Assembly (NCBI GenBank): GCA_013433145.1
Contig: CM024171.1
Location: forward strand, 7,068,065-7,132,064
Source: Ascaris suum
Lineage: Eukaryota > Nematoda > Chromadorea > Rhabditida > Ascarididae
Reading direction: 5' to 3'
Length of the DNA: 64,000 nucleotides
Shown: in pieces, positions 1 through 11,945 of the stretch
How the letters are laid out: each line of letters begins with the position of its first letter
Position numbering within the stretch: position 1 is the first letter of the stretch
Notes under the pieces: generated by a model
Told to the model about the DNA's origin: nothing
Databases searched by the model: none
Seen by the model: the letters and a program-made list of their open reading frames with translations, nothing else
Made by a program: the position numbers and the translations under genes

Positions 1-1483
1 TTAGTGCAGATGCATTACTTTAATGGTTCAGAGCTGGCTTCATTTGTGCATAATCTAGCAGAAATTCTGCTCTTTTCATCTATGGGCCTGTCTCTTGACA
101 GGAAAACTGGGTACACAAGATTGAGATTTTAAAGGGTTCTATCGAAAATTTCGGCTGATACCATATCTTGAACAATCTCGCAATCCTGATGAAATCCGTT
201 GCATTTTCAACCGAAATCTCGACCGGTTTTTATTTTACCTGAAAAAAGGTTAAGCCCATGTATTATTTGTTATCATAGAACGTAACTTTCCTTTTCGTCC
301 TACGTACTGTCTTCTCGGATGCAGGCAAACCGCAGCACTTCTTCATTTGCAATAAAAACGGCATGCGTATTTAAAAGACGCAGGCCGCATTGTCTATAAA
401 TTATGGAGCGCTGCAGTTTGTCTGCATTTGCAATTTATTTCGCATTTATATAATCGAAAAGAAAAGTCATGTTGTTTTTTGCCGAGATTGAATGTCACTG
501 AATGAAAAACTCATCTCATCTTGGAATGAAAAATTGCCTCATATGAAGCACAAAATTACCACAATAGAGCGCCAAGAAGCATTGGATGATAGATGAAATC
601 ACGTAAATATGGCTGCTGTAATCAATAAACCAAGATGTTTCCAGAACAGATGATAGCAATTGCGCGGCAAAGTTGGTGGTAGCACATTTAAAGGCCTATC
701 ATGAAGAGTAAGATATTCGTTAATTTCCAAGTAGACGACTAAGGAAACATTGCTAGAGACTGATGGCAAATTGAAAGTGAAAGCACCATTGATTTAAAGT
801 GAACTTAAGGATGTGCCTTGAAATCATCGGTGCATTACAGCGGTGAAAAGACTGAAATAATTCTGCATTTTGACATTTGCATGAACTTTACTTTCAACAC
901 AGCTGTGCTGCACTATGTCAGATTTCATTGTCATGAAGGTTTACGGAACCCCCATCTGCAGACGGTGGCAGGGAAAGGACGTTTAATCAGAATTCGATAA
1001 GTGTGAAAAGAACGACTGGTGTTTGGAGTAGATCCTTGTGAGTAATCCAGTTTCATATTCGGCCACCTCGGAAGTTTTTGTGGACTTATTGCATTTCTCT
1101 CCTCAACAGTTGATGGCATTTGAAGTTCTGCCTGCAGTTTACGTCCGCAAGTGCATCGTTAAATCTAAATAGACCAGCATTTACTTACATATGTCCTCTG
1201 CTTTCTAGACATTTACATACTGTGCTTGCTCGGCAGTAGTCAACGTCTGTGACAAAGCGAGAAGTGTGTTTTTGAGTAAAATCGACTTGCATTCCACAAG
1301 AAGAACTCTTATATTTAGTTGCAGAACTGCAGAGGAAACACCTGTTTGCCTATTAATGACTCCATATAAACTTTTTGTTCTTCGAGAGATGTGACTTGTG
1401 AACAATGATTGATGTGTGGATATGGAAGAGTTCTTTATAGACTGGCCTAAGTGAACAATATATATTTAGCTGCTCGTTTTCGC

Positions 1484-1499
1484 GGGGGGGGGGGGGGGG
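1484..1499 (+). repeat. Poly-G tract, 16 nt
   Basis: This is an uninterrupted run of 16 G. It is one of six long G/C homopolymers in the window and can form a G-quadruplex. Confidence 0.95.
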
Positions 1500-4400
1500 A
1501 GATATTGCACTCCGTGCTCTCTGTATAGTGGGTAGACATATTGGACGCTGGTCACTGATCGAAGTAATGCCTTGTTACCAGAGTTCGATAGCAGTTGATG
1601 GATCTGTGAAAATCGATGACCACTGACAGAAATTTTCATTTGCAGGCGGCCACTAGCAGTTTATGAAAAATAAGTAATGCATGTCAACTGGTATAACGCG
1701 CCTGGTTGTAGATTATGTTGGAAGTAGCCTCTTTTTGTATAGTATCTTGAAAGTAACGCATCTTGATCACTGTCGGAAAGGTACGGTACACCACTCGCAT
1801 AAAAAAGAGCGCACGTGTTGGTTATCATAGCCTAGCATATCTAGTACATCGCTCAACACAACAATATAGGTCGCTATGCAATGAATAATCTTCCAGTATG
1901 ATTTTTTTAAAATACAGACATATACACTGAAAGATGTTGATCGTAGTGAGTAATTGAGCTGGTTCATTTTGCAAGCTTTCAAGTGAAACACAAGTTGTCG
2001 CAAAATGTCTCCATTCCGACGCAACGCAGCTATCATGTAAATCGTGACTGGTAAAAGTGAAGCTTCAAATTCTTAGCAGTTTGCGAACAGCCAAAAAATA
2101 ACCAAACTATTTATTTGACTTTGCGAAGACGTCATTGCAATGAACATCTTTCTTCTGCATTTATCCTTGCCTGATTATTACTTATTGATAAACATAAACA
2201 AGTCGAGACCAGGAATTGTAACCACTACAATGTCATCGCTTCTTTTTTTTCGCTTTATGCCCTTTCCGCTTCACTGTGCGACTATCTCTTTCCCTCAACG
2301 AACATTTGACATCATACGCAGCTCTGTTCAAAACCGCATCGAGTTGCTGTCGAAAATAGCTGCAATGAATTTTAGTTAGCTTCATTAGGCACCAAAGCTA
2401 TTCGAAGCACATTTAACCTGAACAGGATCCGCTTTGTTCATGGTCCTGCTCGTAAGTCTTATTCATTACAAAACATTTCCGCATCTTCGCTTGTGGGGTG
2501 GACTACATGGCTCTTGCTCGTTTATCGCTGCCATGTTTCAGCATTGTGACCTCTCAAAAAACAGTGTTTTCTATTGCATGTAGAAAGGCTTCGAGGAACA
2601 ACTATAACTTTTAGTACACAGCTTTTCTGTGGTCATTTTTACAAGAGCTTAGTATGGTGAAATCGTGTCTGTGTCTGTGTAAGTATATGTGTCTGTCGAG
2701 TTATTAGTTTCAGTTCATAAACCATTGAGGCTAAGTCCCAAAAACTTGGCGGTGAACTGTCATACAATTCAACCTGTCCTCTCCGAACTCTCACTTCTGA
2801 AGGAAATACATATTTCAGGGAATTTTGATATATTTATTGGTTTTATGACAAGTTTAACGCATATAGAAATTCTGATAATTCTGTGAAATTTATGGCTGGA
2901 AATTTGTACAACAACGGTCAGTTTGTGGAACACGCGTTGTTACGCCTTGTGTTATATTATTATTTGCGCATGAGGATTGCCTGATGAGCAGAACTGCAAA
3001 GAGCATATATAGTCCAGGGCCTTCTGGCACAACATTTTTTTCAGTGCGATTTTTTCAATGCGATTACGATGTTTTCATATAATAATGCTGGTGTACGCAA
3101 CACTGACAGTTACTGGTTATAGGTTGAAACGCATCAGAACGCCACATTAACTAAGGAACAGCTGCTCGCTTGATGCCTTACTAGATAAGCGCACCTATTT
3201 CTTTGCCGACAAGTCAATTCAGTGATCGCCAGATGAAGCCTTTTCAAATGTGCGAATTTGTTGGCAAGGTAGTTAAGAACAACTCGATTAGATGATTGCT
3301 AATTGACGGATGGTTAGCCACCCGACGTGTGCATGCAGAAAGGCGCCAACAGTTCGATGCAACTTAATCGTATATAATAGATTGTTCATATAATATGTTT
3401 GCTTTTTCAGCACAGAAGAAACTAATATTGATCTTATGCTAGTAGCTAAAGTAGGCGAAGTGTCGATTGTTTCTTTTACCGTAGTGAGGTTGTATCTATC
3501 GTTCTAAGTTTGTGATCTTGACTTACACACATTTTGTTTGCTTAGGAGTGCATTTCTAGTGGGCAGAAAATTGGTTGGTAGACGTTTGTAAACGAGCACA
3601 ACCAAGCACTCACACGCCTAGCAATGTGGGGTTCTCTACTTGCGTGGCATTAAATTGAAGCCGAACTGCGTTGTTTGCATATCGACCATCTGTGTGCACT
3701 CAATTCTATCAGCGTGGCACGCCGTCGTTTTTATTTGGTCACCCCACCCTTGCAATTTAATGTTCTCTGGCATCCTCGAATATCTTGGCAGCCATCGTTG
3801 AATGTTACTCTCTCGTTTAAAGTCTGATTGAGACGAAGATTTTGCAACTGTTTCACTTGTATTTAAGTTTCGAAGGCAACCTCGGAGTTACAAGGTGGAG
3901 AGGCTGATGGGGAGGGCAGAGAAGCCAGCAGACCTCACAGGACATCATGCTAAGACTTTTATTCATTCCTTCCAAAGTTTTTGATTTAATGTTTCTTTTT
4001 GTGATATAACGCACTGAGCCGTTGGATTATTTGGCGGAAAGAACTGATCTAACATCAAATCAGCTGATCACAGTGAAGAAAATTTTTTCTCATTTCGCTC
4101 ATTTGGTTAGAAAATCACACCGAAGGCGTTGACTCCAAAATTTGACTTTCGTTCATGGGCAAAGTTTTTCTCTTACTGTTGTATCCACGCCAAAAATGCT
4201 TGGTTACAATTATAGTGATTTTCGGTCCGATCATAGGTAAGGCAATTCTTTGAAAGTTATTTAAACTATTGGTTTGTTTTTGATAACCTAAATTCTGCAA
4301 AAAATGTTGCAGATTCGTTAAGCGGACGTCTCTTCTTTGAAAAGCGATCATGTTATTTTGCCAATTTTCTTGAACTACTTTCATGTTCCATGTCTGATTT

Positions 4401-5877
4401 TCCAATTTTAGCTTTTACAAAGTTGGCAGTGAGATGAGAGTCATTATCTCCTTTATAGCCACATTATTGATCAAGGGTGCCGAATGTTATAGGTCTGTGT
4501 CACGTAAACAAACCTCCTGGGTACTAGTACCTAAACGTTACCCATATGCGTTCTGGGTCAAATGTGCCGATGTCAAAGGTACTAATGAATGAACGGGGCG
4601 CTGACTGATTGGAATTGCATTTAGTAGTGTATAGACTATGAAATTTTCGATGTTACCTAAGGCGGTGCTGAAAGTCGAAGCACCGTTACATCTTGTGTTC
4701 GCACTTTACGTGATATAGTTGTAAATTTTATTTTGGGATGATCCTTTGTATATAAATAAAAGCGCTGGAGAAGCGTAACGGCCTCTACTTTCGTCTGCAC
4801 CTCCCTTATACTCTTGTCTCTCTTCTCTTTTCCATAATGGTGAAACAACGGCAACATTATTTCCTGCGCTGTCTGCTGTGGAGGTGCATGTTGTACGTGA
4901 GAAAGCGTTGAGCATGTGTGGGAATTGGCAAACCACACAAAAAGGGAAGCTGCCTATGCTGAGGATCGTTGTGCGCAACGACATATACATTGGTACGCTT
5001 TGTGTACCTCGTGCAAGATTTATTAGGTGCGTTTTTTGCATCATTCTTATATCGCCATCAATTACTTATATCGCCAATCAAAGCGTATCTTTAAGAGTAG
5101 TAGCTGTCCTGCGTTCTTTCTTACATACCTCCATATCTCATACGCTTAACGGTGTCCTCTCCTTAGCGACTGATCCTAAACTAATAATAAGCGAATTGCA
5201 TCTGTAAAAATAATTTGGAATCATTCTTCCAGTATTTTCTGCTTTAAAAAGTACTCCTTGAAAACGCTGGGAATGTTTAAATGAGCCAACGCAAATAATA
5301 CGCGTAAAGTTTGCTGCTCAAGGAGTGTTTAAGTACCTCATAGGCACATTTTTCGATGTTTGTTTTCATGTTCATTGATGCATCTGCCTAATGCGCAACA
5401 CTGAAACTATGCTATAAAGTCACAAAGCAAACCTAATGTTATTTTCGAGCTCGTTCACGTCAGCAAAAATCTATGCGAATTGCTAACAGTTTCAATTAAG
5501 CTTACTAAAGATCTGTTAAGCGGAAGGGATTCAGGATGCTCACTTAATGCATTTATTATTTTCACGACCTAAGTTTTATTCATAATTTTCTGCTGATAGC
5601 TGTTACATAATAATTCCTATTATGTTGCTATTATCTCTCTATTGCATGGCAACTGTTCAACCATAAATACGAATTTGTTGATGGAATGGTAACATCGCTC
5701 AATTTATCCCACCTGCAACCTACTTTATTATAATTGTGCTATATGTTTTGTGGAGTTTTCTAAAAATGCACTGTTTGAGCTATGCATCCATTTGTCTGTA
5801 TACATACAGGTGTTGGCTCCGACAAAACGCTCATTATTTATTGCTTTGTTATTGTCGATTATTGATACAGCTAGGAA

Positions 5878-6140
5878 ACCGTGTTAATTCTGATCTCGGC
5901 AGCTATCGGGACAGGGGCCGGATTTATGAACCATGGTTATATGAAAGTACACTGGATCCGATCCGGACGGATTAAGGTCGACCGACCAGCTGGTAACAGG
6001 GCCCGGCTTAACCATTCTTCATATGACAGTGGGATAAACTGCATGGCGTCAGTGACTATAACGTTTTGCTCAGACCTTACGGCAGACAGGTACTGCACGG
6101 TGGAATGGAATGCGAGAAGACTATACCAAACGCTCTGCCG
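5878..6140. other. GC-richer patch of unknown origin
   Basis: Base composition rises sharply against the AT-rich surroundings, with restriction-site-like palindromes around 5950-6000. All three plus frames and one minus frame are partly open, which is typical of a GC-rich insertion rather than of one clear gene. It may be a mobile-element or pseudogene fragment. No family was recognised. Confidence 0.3.
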
Positions 6141-8229
6141 CACTTTCCACCTTGCTTGAAATATTTTTTTGCTGCCCTGTTGCCTTTGTTTTATTGCGTT
6201 CTTCTGGTACTTAGTTGAACGTTGATTTATGCGCTAGAGAGGTGTGCGTGCGTTTCAAAAACGCCTAGGTGTGTGGTACGCGATAATAGATCTTTATCGC
6301 TCGCGCACGCCAAAGTCTTGTAGTGATGGCGATCGTTTCTCCTTGTGCCAACACTGTTCTTTTGCAAATTCATTCAAGGCCTGCTACAGGCAATTCTTTC
6401 TCTTCTCATTATTCCCCTCTTTACAGTTATCGCAAATTTGTAAATTGTTATTATCTTTGCTGAATTACTGGAAGTTCCAAAGGATGCTGATAATGAGGAA
6501 TTGAGCACAGCTGGTAATAACAGTAAAGGTAATGCTGAAGAGGTAACTAGAAATGCTTTATTCACTTGACGCCGCTGAGCTTGAGTAATTTAGATCTCAT
6601 GTGGCAAGGAGCTTTGGCTTTCATTTTGCTTGAAAAGGGTTTTCTACTTCATGAACTTATTACGAGTTCTTGTTTCTGATTTTTTTTCGTGTTTGTATTG
6701 CACGTAGCTTTAAATGAATATTTCGTGAAGTTTTGCACAAATATATTTTACAGTAATACACAAAATGTAAGAGTAATACATAAAATTTACACTTGTAAAT
6801 GAAGTGTTACATGAATAGCCCACATTTTGCTCAAGATAAGGCCATACGTGAAGTCAGATAGTGGCGAGATAGACTTTTATTTGTAATTAATCGATACCAT
6901 TTTTCTTGTAGGTTTAGCTCAATAAATAAAGAGATATATAGGCATGAAGACTAATCCACGTAATCAAGTTAGAATGTAACAAATGAATTCGTGCACTCCA
7001 CAAAGTTTTTTCTATTTCACTAGTCACATTTTTGCGTCGCTGATGTCTTACGAAAATATGCCCATGTATTTGTTGTGGGGTTTTGCGTAATGTGACTTCA
7101 TTTACTCATTAACTGCCCACTTAAAAAAGTCCAGCTGTAAAACTTTCTTCTCCTATTATATGGCTTGGTAAAGTCAACATTTAAAAAGGTTCGGTCGATC
7201 AGCTTCTGGAAAAGTTCCAAAAGCTGGATACTTTCTTATGCATTCTTCTTCGCGCTTTTTTGTCGTTTTGTGGCATTAGTATAAAAAAGAAGTGATTCTG
7301 TTGTAAGCGATGAAACTTGCAAAGCCCTCGGTTTCTCTTACTCATCTAGCGCGCTTCACCGCTTTTTTTTCTTTAAATCACTAAGTCTTATCTCTCTTAC
7401 GGATCGTTTTCATTGAGCAGAAGTATTATAATGTGATGTATTCAACTGTGAAGGACGCACTCTCTGCGTCTGACGAGTTCAAGTGTAGGAAATTTTCCGA
7501 CCATATTATAACTATTGCATACGCTAAAAGCGATGGTAGCAAAATTTTTTTCTTAACAAAAGGTTTTGTCTAGAAATAAGAATATTATGAATAGAAATTT
7601 TCCACAAGCGACGGCCTTCAGAGGTCCGCCATTACTGTACACGCTTTCGCATGTATATGAAAATTTATCGGCGATTCATGCTTTTTTTTGCACAAGCACA
7701 TGTTTTGTGCTTACATGGATTTGAAAGAAAACTCCGCTTTTATTTTTAACGAATCTTTGGAAATGGGAGGAAAGGGGAGGTGGGGAGGCCTTGTATGACT
7801 TAAGTGGTTAGAGCAACGTTTTTATTGGTGATACTAGACGAAAAAATCAGGCGAAAAGTATCGCATTTCAACATTTAAATTTTTAATTGAAGTGCTATAA
7901 TAGAAGGCTGATGTGCAAGATTCTAAACACGTGGAAAAAATTGAACAAGTGATTTTTGACCTCAGCGTTTTGTGGGAACTTAGTATTAAATGTACAAGAT
8001 AAAAAAGATTTTTTGATCGAATATCTGCTAGAAAAGTATCACATTTGGATATAACACCTGTACGTTGGTGCTGATGTTTGTCGAAATATTCAACTTGTTT
8101 GCGTGGCGTTTTAAGTTCACCGCGTATTAGCAGCTGTTCAACGTGAAGGGTTATTTTGCCACGTTGCAAACCTGCTAGGAGAATCGAGAAGTGAAGGTAC
8201 AAGGGTCAGTTGATGGTGCAGATCGTCAA

Positions 8230-8600
8230 GGGCGATCAGTTTATCATACAATAAGACGACAAAAAAGTAGGGACTCGTTCACAAAGATGACTTCGATCGT
8301 CGGCAAGATGTAGTCGTACCCGGCGAAGTCCACACTATAGCAGATCTCCTCACGCACTTCAGTGGAACACTTAGGCCCATTCGGCCCTAAGAACAGTCTA
8401 GAAGCTGGAATAAATACATGAGCACATCAACTCCCTCCATATACTCCCGATTCCGTCTCAGGCTAGCCCCAAGGCATACATGCTGGGCACCGTTTGATCT
8501 GCATGGAGGCTGTTGACCTTCTTTGATTCATCTGGCAGGCACGCTATTCCCGCTTGATCTGTGGTCGATTGGTCTACCTTACAGGTATGCTATTAAATGA
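8230..8600 (-). other. Coding-like minus-strand fragment, unrecognised
   Basis: On the minus strand a pyrimidine-rich AG near 8405 (tatttattccag) is followed by about 58 open codons, including the stretch TEVREEICYSVDFAGYDYIL, ending at a TGA near 8240. Upstream, at about 8590-8470, a different frame stays open for nearly 40 codons. Base composition is higher than in the flanks. This looks like a small exon pair or a decayed transposon/pseudogene. No family was recognised. Confidence 0.25.
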
Positions 8601-9284
8601 AATCGGTTCGCATCAGTAGAAATTTTCTTGCCAAATGTTGGTTGAATTATTGGCCCATTGAATATCTTACGGTTGCCATACCTTAGCCTGTGAATTAACA
8701 AAATTGTTAGATATTTCCTGTGTTTATGGTGCTGTTGCTATCCCGTGATATGCTGCATACATGCTCAATACGAATGAAGAGTGCCTTCCAAACGTTTTGC
8801 TGGTACAGCGTACTTCTTATTTCCTTACTTTTGTTATTACCTCGAAATGACTAGTATTCTTGAATTAGGCAGTCGTATAGGTGGGGAAATTAGTTGTCTT
8901 ATATAAATCAAACTCTTCATTATCATGTTGAGAGTTTGTTGCTCTACAGATAAAGCTAACCGGATCGTATTTTACTGTCTCGAATAAGTTCGTTTAATTG
9001 TCAGGTGTAGCATATCTGTTTCCCATTCCGGGAAGATTTTGCGCGTTCCCTGTTTTTACCGAAGATTTTTGATTAGCTGATCATTATTACTAATTTATGG
9101 GTCACTAGCATTTTAGGAAAAACTAGTGTCGGCGTTGAGAGTTCTAAATTGCCGTCTTTCAGAGATTGTTTCTGACAATGCAAAATCTAAATTAGTTAAA
9201 GGGATTTTCGCCGCCTCCCACTACATATCACCTCGTTTGAGTTTAACCCAAAGCTAATTAATGCTGGAGTGCCACATAAGTGGG

Positions 9285-9368
9285 ATGAAATGTCTGGCGC
9301 GACGTGTGAATGCAGGAGTTCCGTATTTCGTCGAACTGTTTTCGCAACGAGCTCAGATTGCCTTTACG
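9285..9368 (+). CDS. Candidate distal first coding exon (alternative N-terminus of the FERM gene)
   Basis: An ATG at 9285 opens 28 codons (beginning MKCLARRVNAGVPYFVELFS) that end exactly at a consensus donor, gtaagt, at 9369, leaving phase 0. The next phase-0 exon candidate is at 10109, and FERM exon 2 at 20513 also starts in phase 0. An isoform made of these two exons joined to exon 2 would therefore keep the FERM frame. The peptide matches no family I know. Alternatively it is the end of an unrelated upstream gene. Confidence 0.35.
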
Positions 9369-10108
9369 GTAAGTGCAGTTATACCACTGTTAGGGGAACC
9401 ATGAAGCGTTTAAGTTATCATGTCTCATGTGTTGCTTCAAGTGCCTAGCACTTTCTTGGCAACAATTGCTCACATTCAAAATACGTAGACATGAGTTCGG
9501 AAGTCGTCTGAGTTTTTGTGTCCTAAAAATTCTTCACATAGTTGTTGGTTGATGTATGAAAAAATCATGAAATCGCGCGCAATAACACTTTTTATTCGGT
9601 GTATTTTTCGTGTTCATAAAGAGATCGCTTAAATTCGCCAAACTTTATTTCTTTTTACATTTAAAAAAAACATGGCGTAAATTTTATCATTAATTTGAAC
9701 GATGTTTCCTCTCTATGCTTTCATATCACGAAACAGGCTTATTTAATGGGCTAAAGCCGTGTTGCTAGTGAGCTATCGTCATCCCACACTAGCAGCTGTG
9801 TATTCACTGGTTGGCCTCGAGCAATCTTTTATTAGAGTTGATTGAAGCATCCGGCTTACTGCTCATTCAAAAGCGCATTCAATGAAGCCGGCTGCTAGCT
9901 TGCCTGTTTCGAACTGTATTCGTTTCTCTTTCAAATGATTGTTTTCTTCTTTGGAAAACTTTCAGTGACTTTGCTGTAACTATTTAAATGCAGAAACAAG
10001 CCTAAATTGCGTTCATCATAAGACGTTAACCATGCATTAGTGTGTTATCCGCCTTAATCTAAGGCGCTTTTAGTCTCGTTGTTGGTATTATGGGCAGGCC
10101 GTTTGCAG
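9369..10108. other. Putative intron, nothing recognised
   Basis: This AT-rich stretch begins with gtaagt and ends with gtttgcag. No other structure was seen. Confidence 0.35.
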
Positions 10109-10213
10109 TATACGCGTCGTAGAAATAGCGGAACGGAAGCAATAAGTGCTAAGAGTGACAGACGTCGATGTAGCTCACTCGCACAGCACTATCCGGAAGA
10201 TGGGAAAACTAAG
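10109..10213 (+). CDS. Candidate second exon of an alternative N-terminus
   Basis: It is preceded by the acceptor gtttgcag and followed by the donor gttcgg. It holds 35 codons open only in phase 0, with an Arg/Ser-rich peptide containing RRRNSGTEAISAKSDRRR. The other two frames have stops. It is phase 0 in and out, so it fits between the exon at 9285 and FERM exon 2. It cannot join the proximal exon at 11846 in frame. Function is unknown. Confidence 0.35.
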
Positions 10214-11845
10214 GTTCGGGCCCCGTACACGAGTTGTCTTGTATTTCCGTGCATATTTTAGAAGCTTAGTTTAAGCGTCGAAATTTTCAGAGATGCATGA
10301 ACAAGCGAAAGAGATCAAACCTCCAAAACATTTCTTAGACGTTACCTTTCCTGAGCCACCAAAGAGCTTGTGGCTTTTTTCCATATGAGTGCATGTCAAT
10401 GAAAAAGTGATTATCAAACACTGGAAGTCTTTCGTTCCAGATATATATGGGGAGCTGATTAGTTTATTTTTCTCGCACCTTATATTAAACGATATGTTGA
10501 ACCAATTGTCGCGTTATGACTACTTGTTCTTTGTTTTCTGTTCGTTTTTTTCATCGTTTGACGCAATTCGTTTCTCTAAATATCCATCTTAATGACCAAT
10601 ATTTCAGGTAATTCCTTCCTCTTGGGCAGTGGAAACCACATTTGTTTCGACCCCGTTTGCAGTTAGTTACATTTTTAATTTATTCTTCTCATACCTTATA
10701 TTCAAAAGATATGTTGAACCTTTCTAAAATGTAGCTGATGTTCGTTGCATAATTCATTTGCAAATGCACCCAGTTATTTAAGCGTTGTCAAGTGCAGATG
10801 AAAAGTTCTTCAACAATAAATTCCCATTTTAGTCTGATGCAAGATTTAGGCTTGCAACTACACCTTCCGTTTCTTCATTTCCTTTTTTGACGAGTAACTG
10901 TAGCCGGCATTTGAACCAGCGTTTTATCGAACGATGTGCAGCTAAAAGAAAAGTGATCAATTCAGTTGCATTTTACTCTTTCCTCTCCTATTTTTAGGTG
11001 GTCAGGGAATGAGAAAGTCTTTTAGTCTAAATTGTAGAATAATTGGTTAATGGAAAGGTACTCTAGGTCCTGCTTATGATTTTCGTATCCTTCCACCGAA
11101 TAATACTATACGACTTCTAAGTCTGTCACGCATAACTTCTAAAACAAATCATCCGGGTTTGGTATTACGTGAGAATATTTAGGCTGCCTGAGGACAAAAT
11201 CTGATTAGGCGATACCTTAGAAAATCCAAACAGCCATCTTTATTCTCACTGTTTTGCTAAGCTTTTCATAACATGAATATTTGTTTTGGTTTTTCCCATA
11301 ATATCTTTTCTAAATTTGTTGTGATTCTGAACTAATTGCTAATGTTTGCATTTATTTGGTGCATTTTTCATCCTCTGTTATTCTTTTCGTCATTCGTGAA
11401 TGTGCTTAGATGTCACTCGACGTGTATATTCTTGTGCGTACCGTCTTTAGATTTTTCTGAGGATCTTTATAAATTTTCATCCGATTTTAATATAAAACTT
11501 TCATTATTATTATTTAAAATCAATATTTATCTCTATAATAGACAGAATGTGCAGTGTCTATAAATTCAGAAAGAATCTTGTTGAAAATCACATATATCAG
11601 TTTTCAATATTCGAGAAACACAGACTTGTTATGAGTGGCTGTCGAACTCAATTCTCTCGTTACGCAACCTTATTTTGAACTTCAGTTCGCTCGTTATAGT
11701 CGGAGGGAAAGTAGAACGAGTGGTGATGACCTTAGTAATTCGCATGCTGGGTGTGCGATTTTGACTTAATGATAAGCTTGTTAGGCAGTGGTAAATACCC
11801 CAGCGGTAAGAACGCAAATGCAGTATTATACACTTTTTTTTGCAG
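10214..11845. other. Spacer before the proximal first exon
   Basis: AT-rich sequence with no recognised gene. It should contain the proximal promoter of the FERM gene, but no TATA box or other motif stood out. The end (cactttttttttgcag) is a strong splice acceptor that may receive the spliced leader. Confidence 0.35.
11831..11845 (+). promoter_or_regulatory. Likely trans-splice or 5'UTR splice acceptor
   Basis: A T-rich tract ending in tgcag lies seven bases before the start codon at 11853. In nematodes such a site immediately before the ATG of a first exon is commonly where a spliced leader is added. A 5'UTR intron would look the same. Confidence 0.5.
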
Positions 11846-11852
11846 CTGCAAG

Positions 11853-11945
11853 ATGCCAGGTCTTCTTCGTACGTTGAGTATGCGCTTCACTCGCGCCACT
11901 AAAGGTGCACCCAGTGGACAGGCTGGCCCTAGTGGCTATCAGCAG
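11853..11945 (+). CDS. EPB41L5: FERM gene exon 1 (proximal start)
   Basis: The ATG at 11853 follows an acceptor by seven bases and gives 31 codons beginning [18 protein letters not shown], ending CAG before donor gtaatg (phase 0). The short basic start resembles the basic N-terminus of EPB41L5 proteins. Confidence 0.75.

Larger units (their letters stand above)
1..9284. other. Upstream region with no recognised gene
   Basis: I find no exon chain or known protein family in these 9.3 kb. Open frames are of the 60-120 codon size expected by chance. The stretch holds a 16-base G run (1484-1499), a GC-richer patch at about 5878-6140 and coding-like minus-strand frames at about 8230-8600, listed separately. 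Promoter elements of the FERM gene's distal start probably lie toward the right end, but no clear core-promoter motif was seen. Confidence 0.5.

Noticed and set aside
4657..5207. Overlapping open frames of 93-112 codons on both strands
   Set aside because: Openness on both strands without homology, splice structure or start context suggests composition rather than coding.
7834..8202. 122-codon minus-strand frame
   Set aside because: AT-rich in its second half and no recognisable family. Not enough to call a gene, though it lies next to the coding-like patch at 8.2-8.6 kb.
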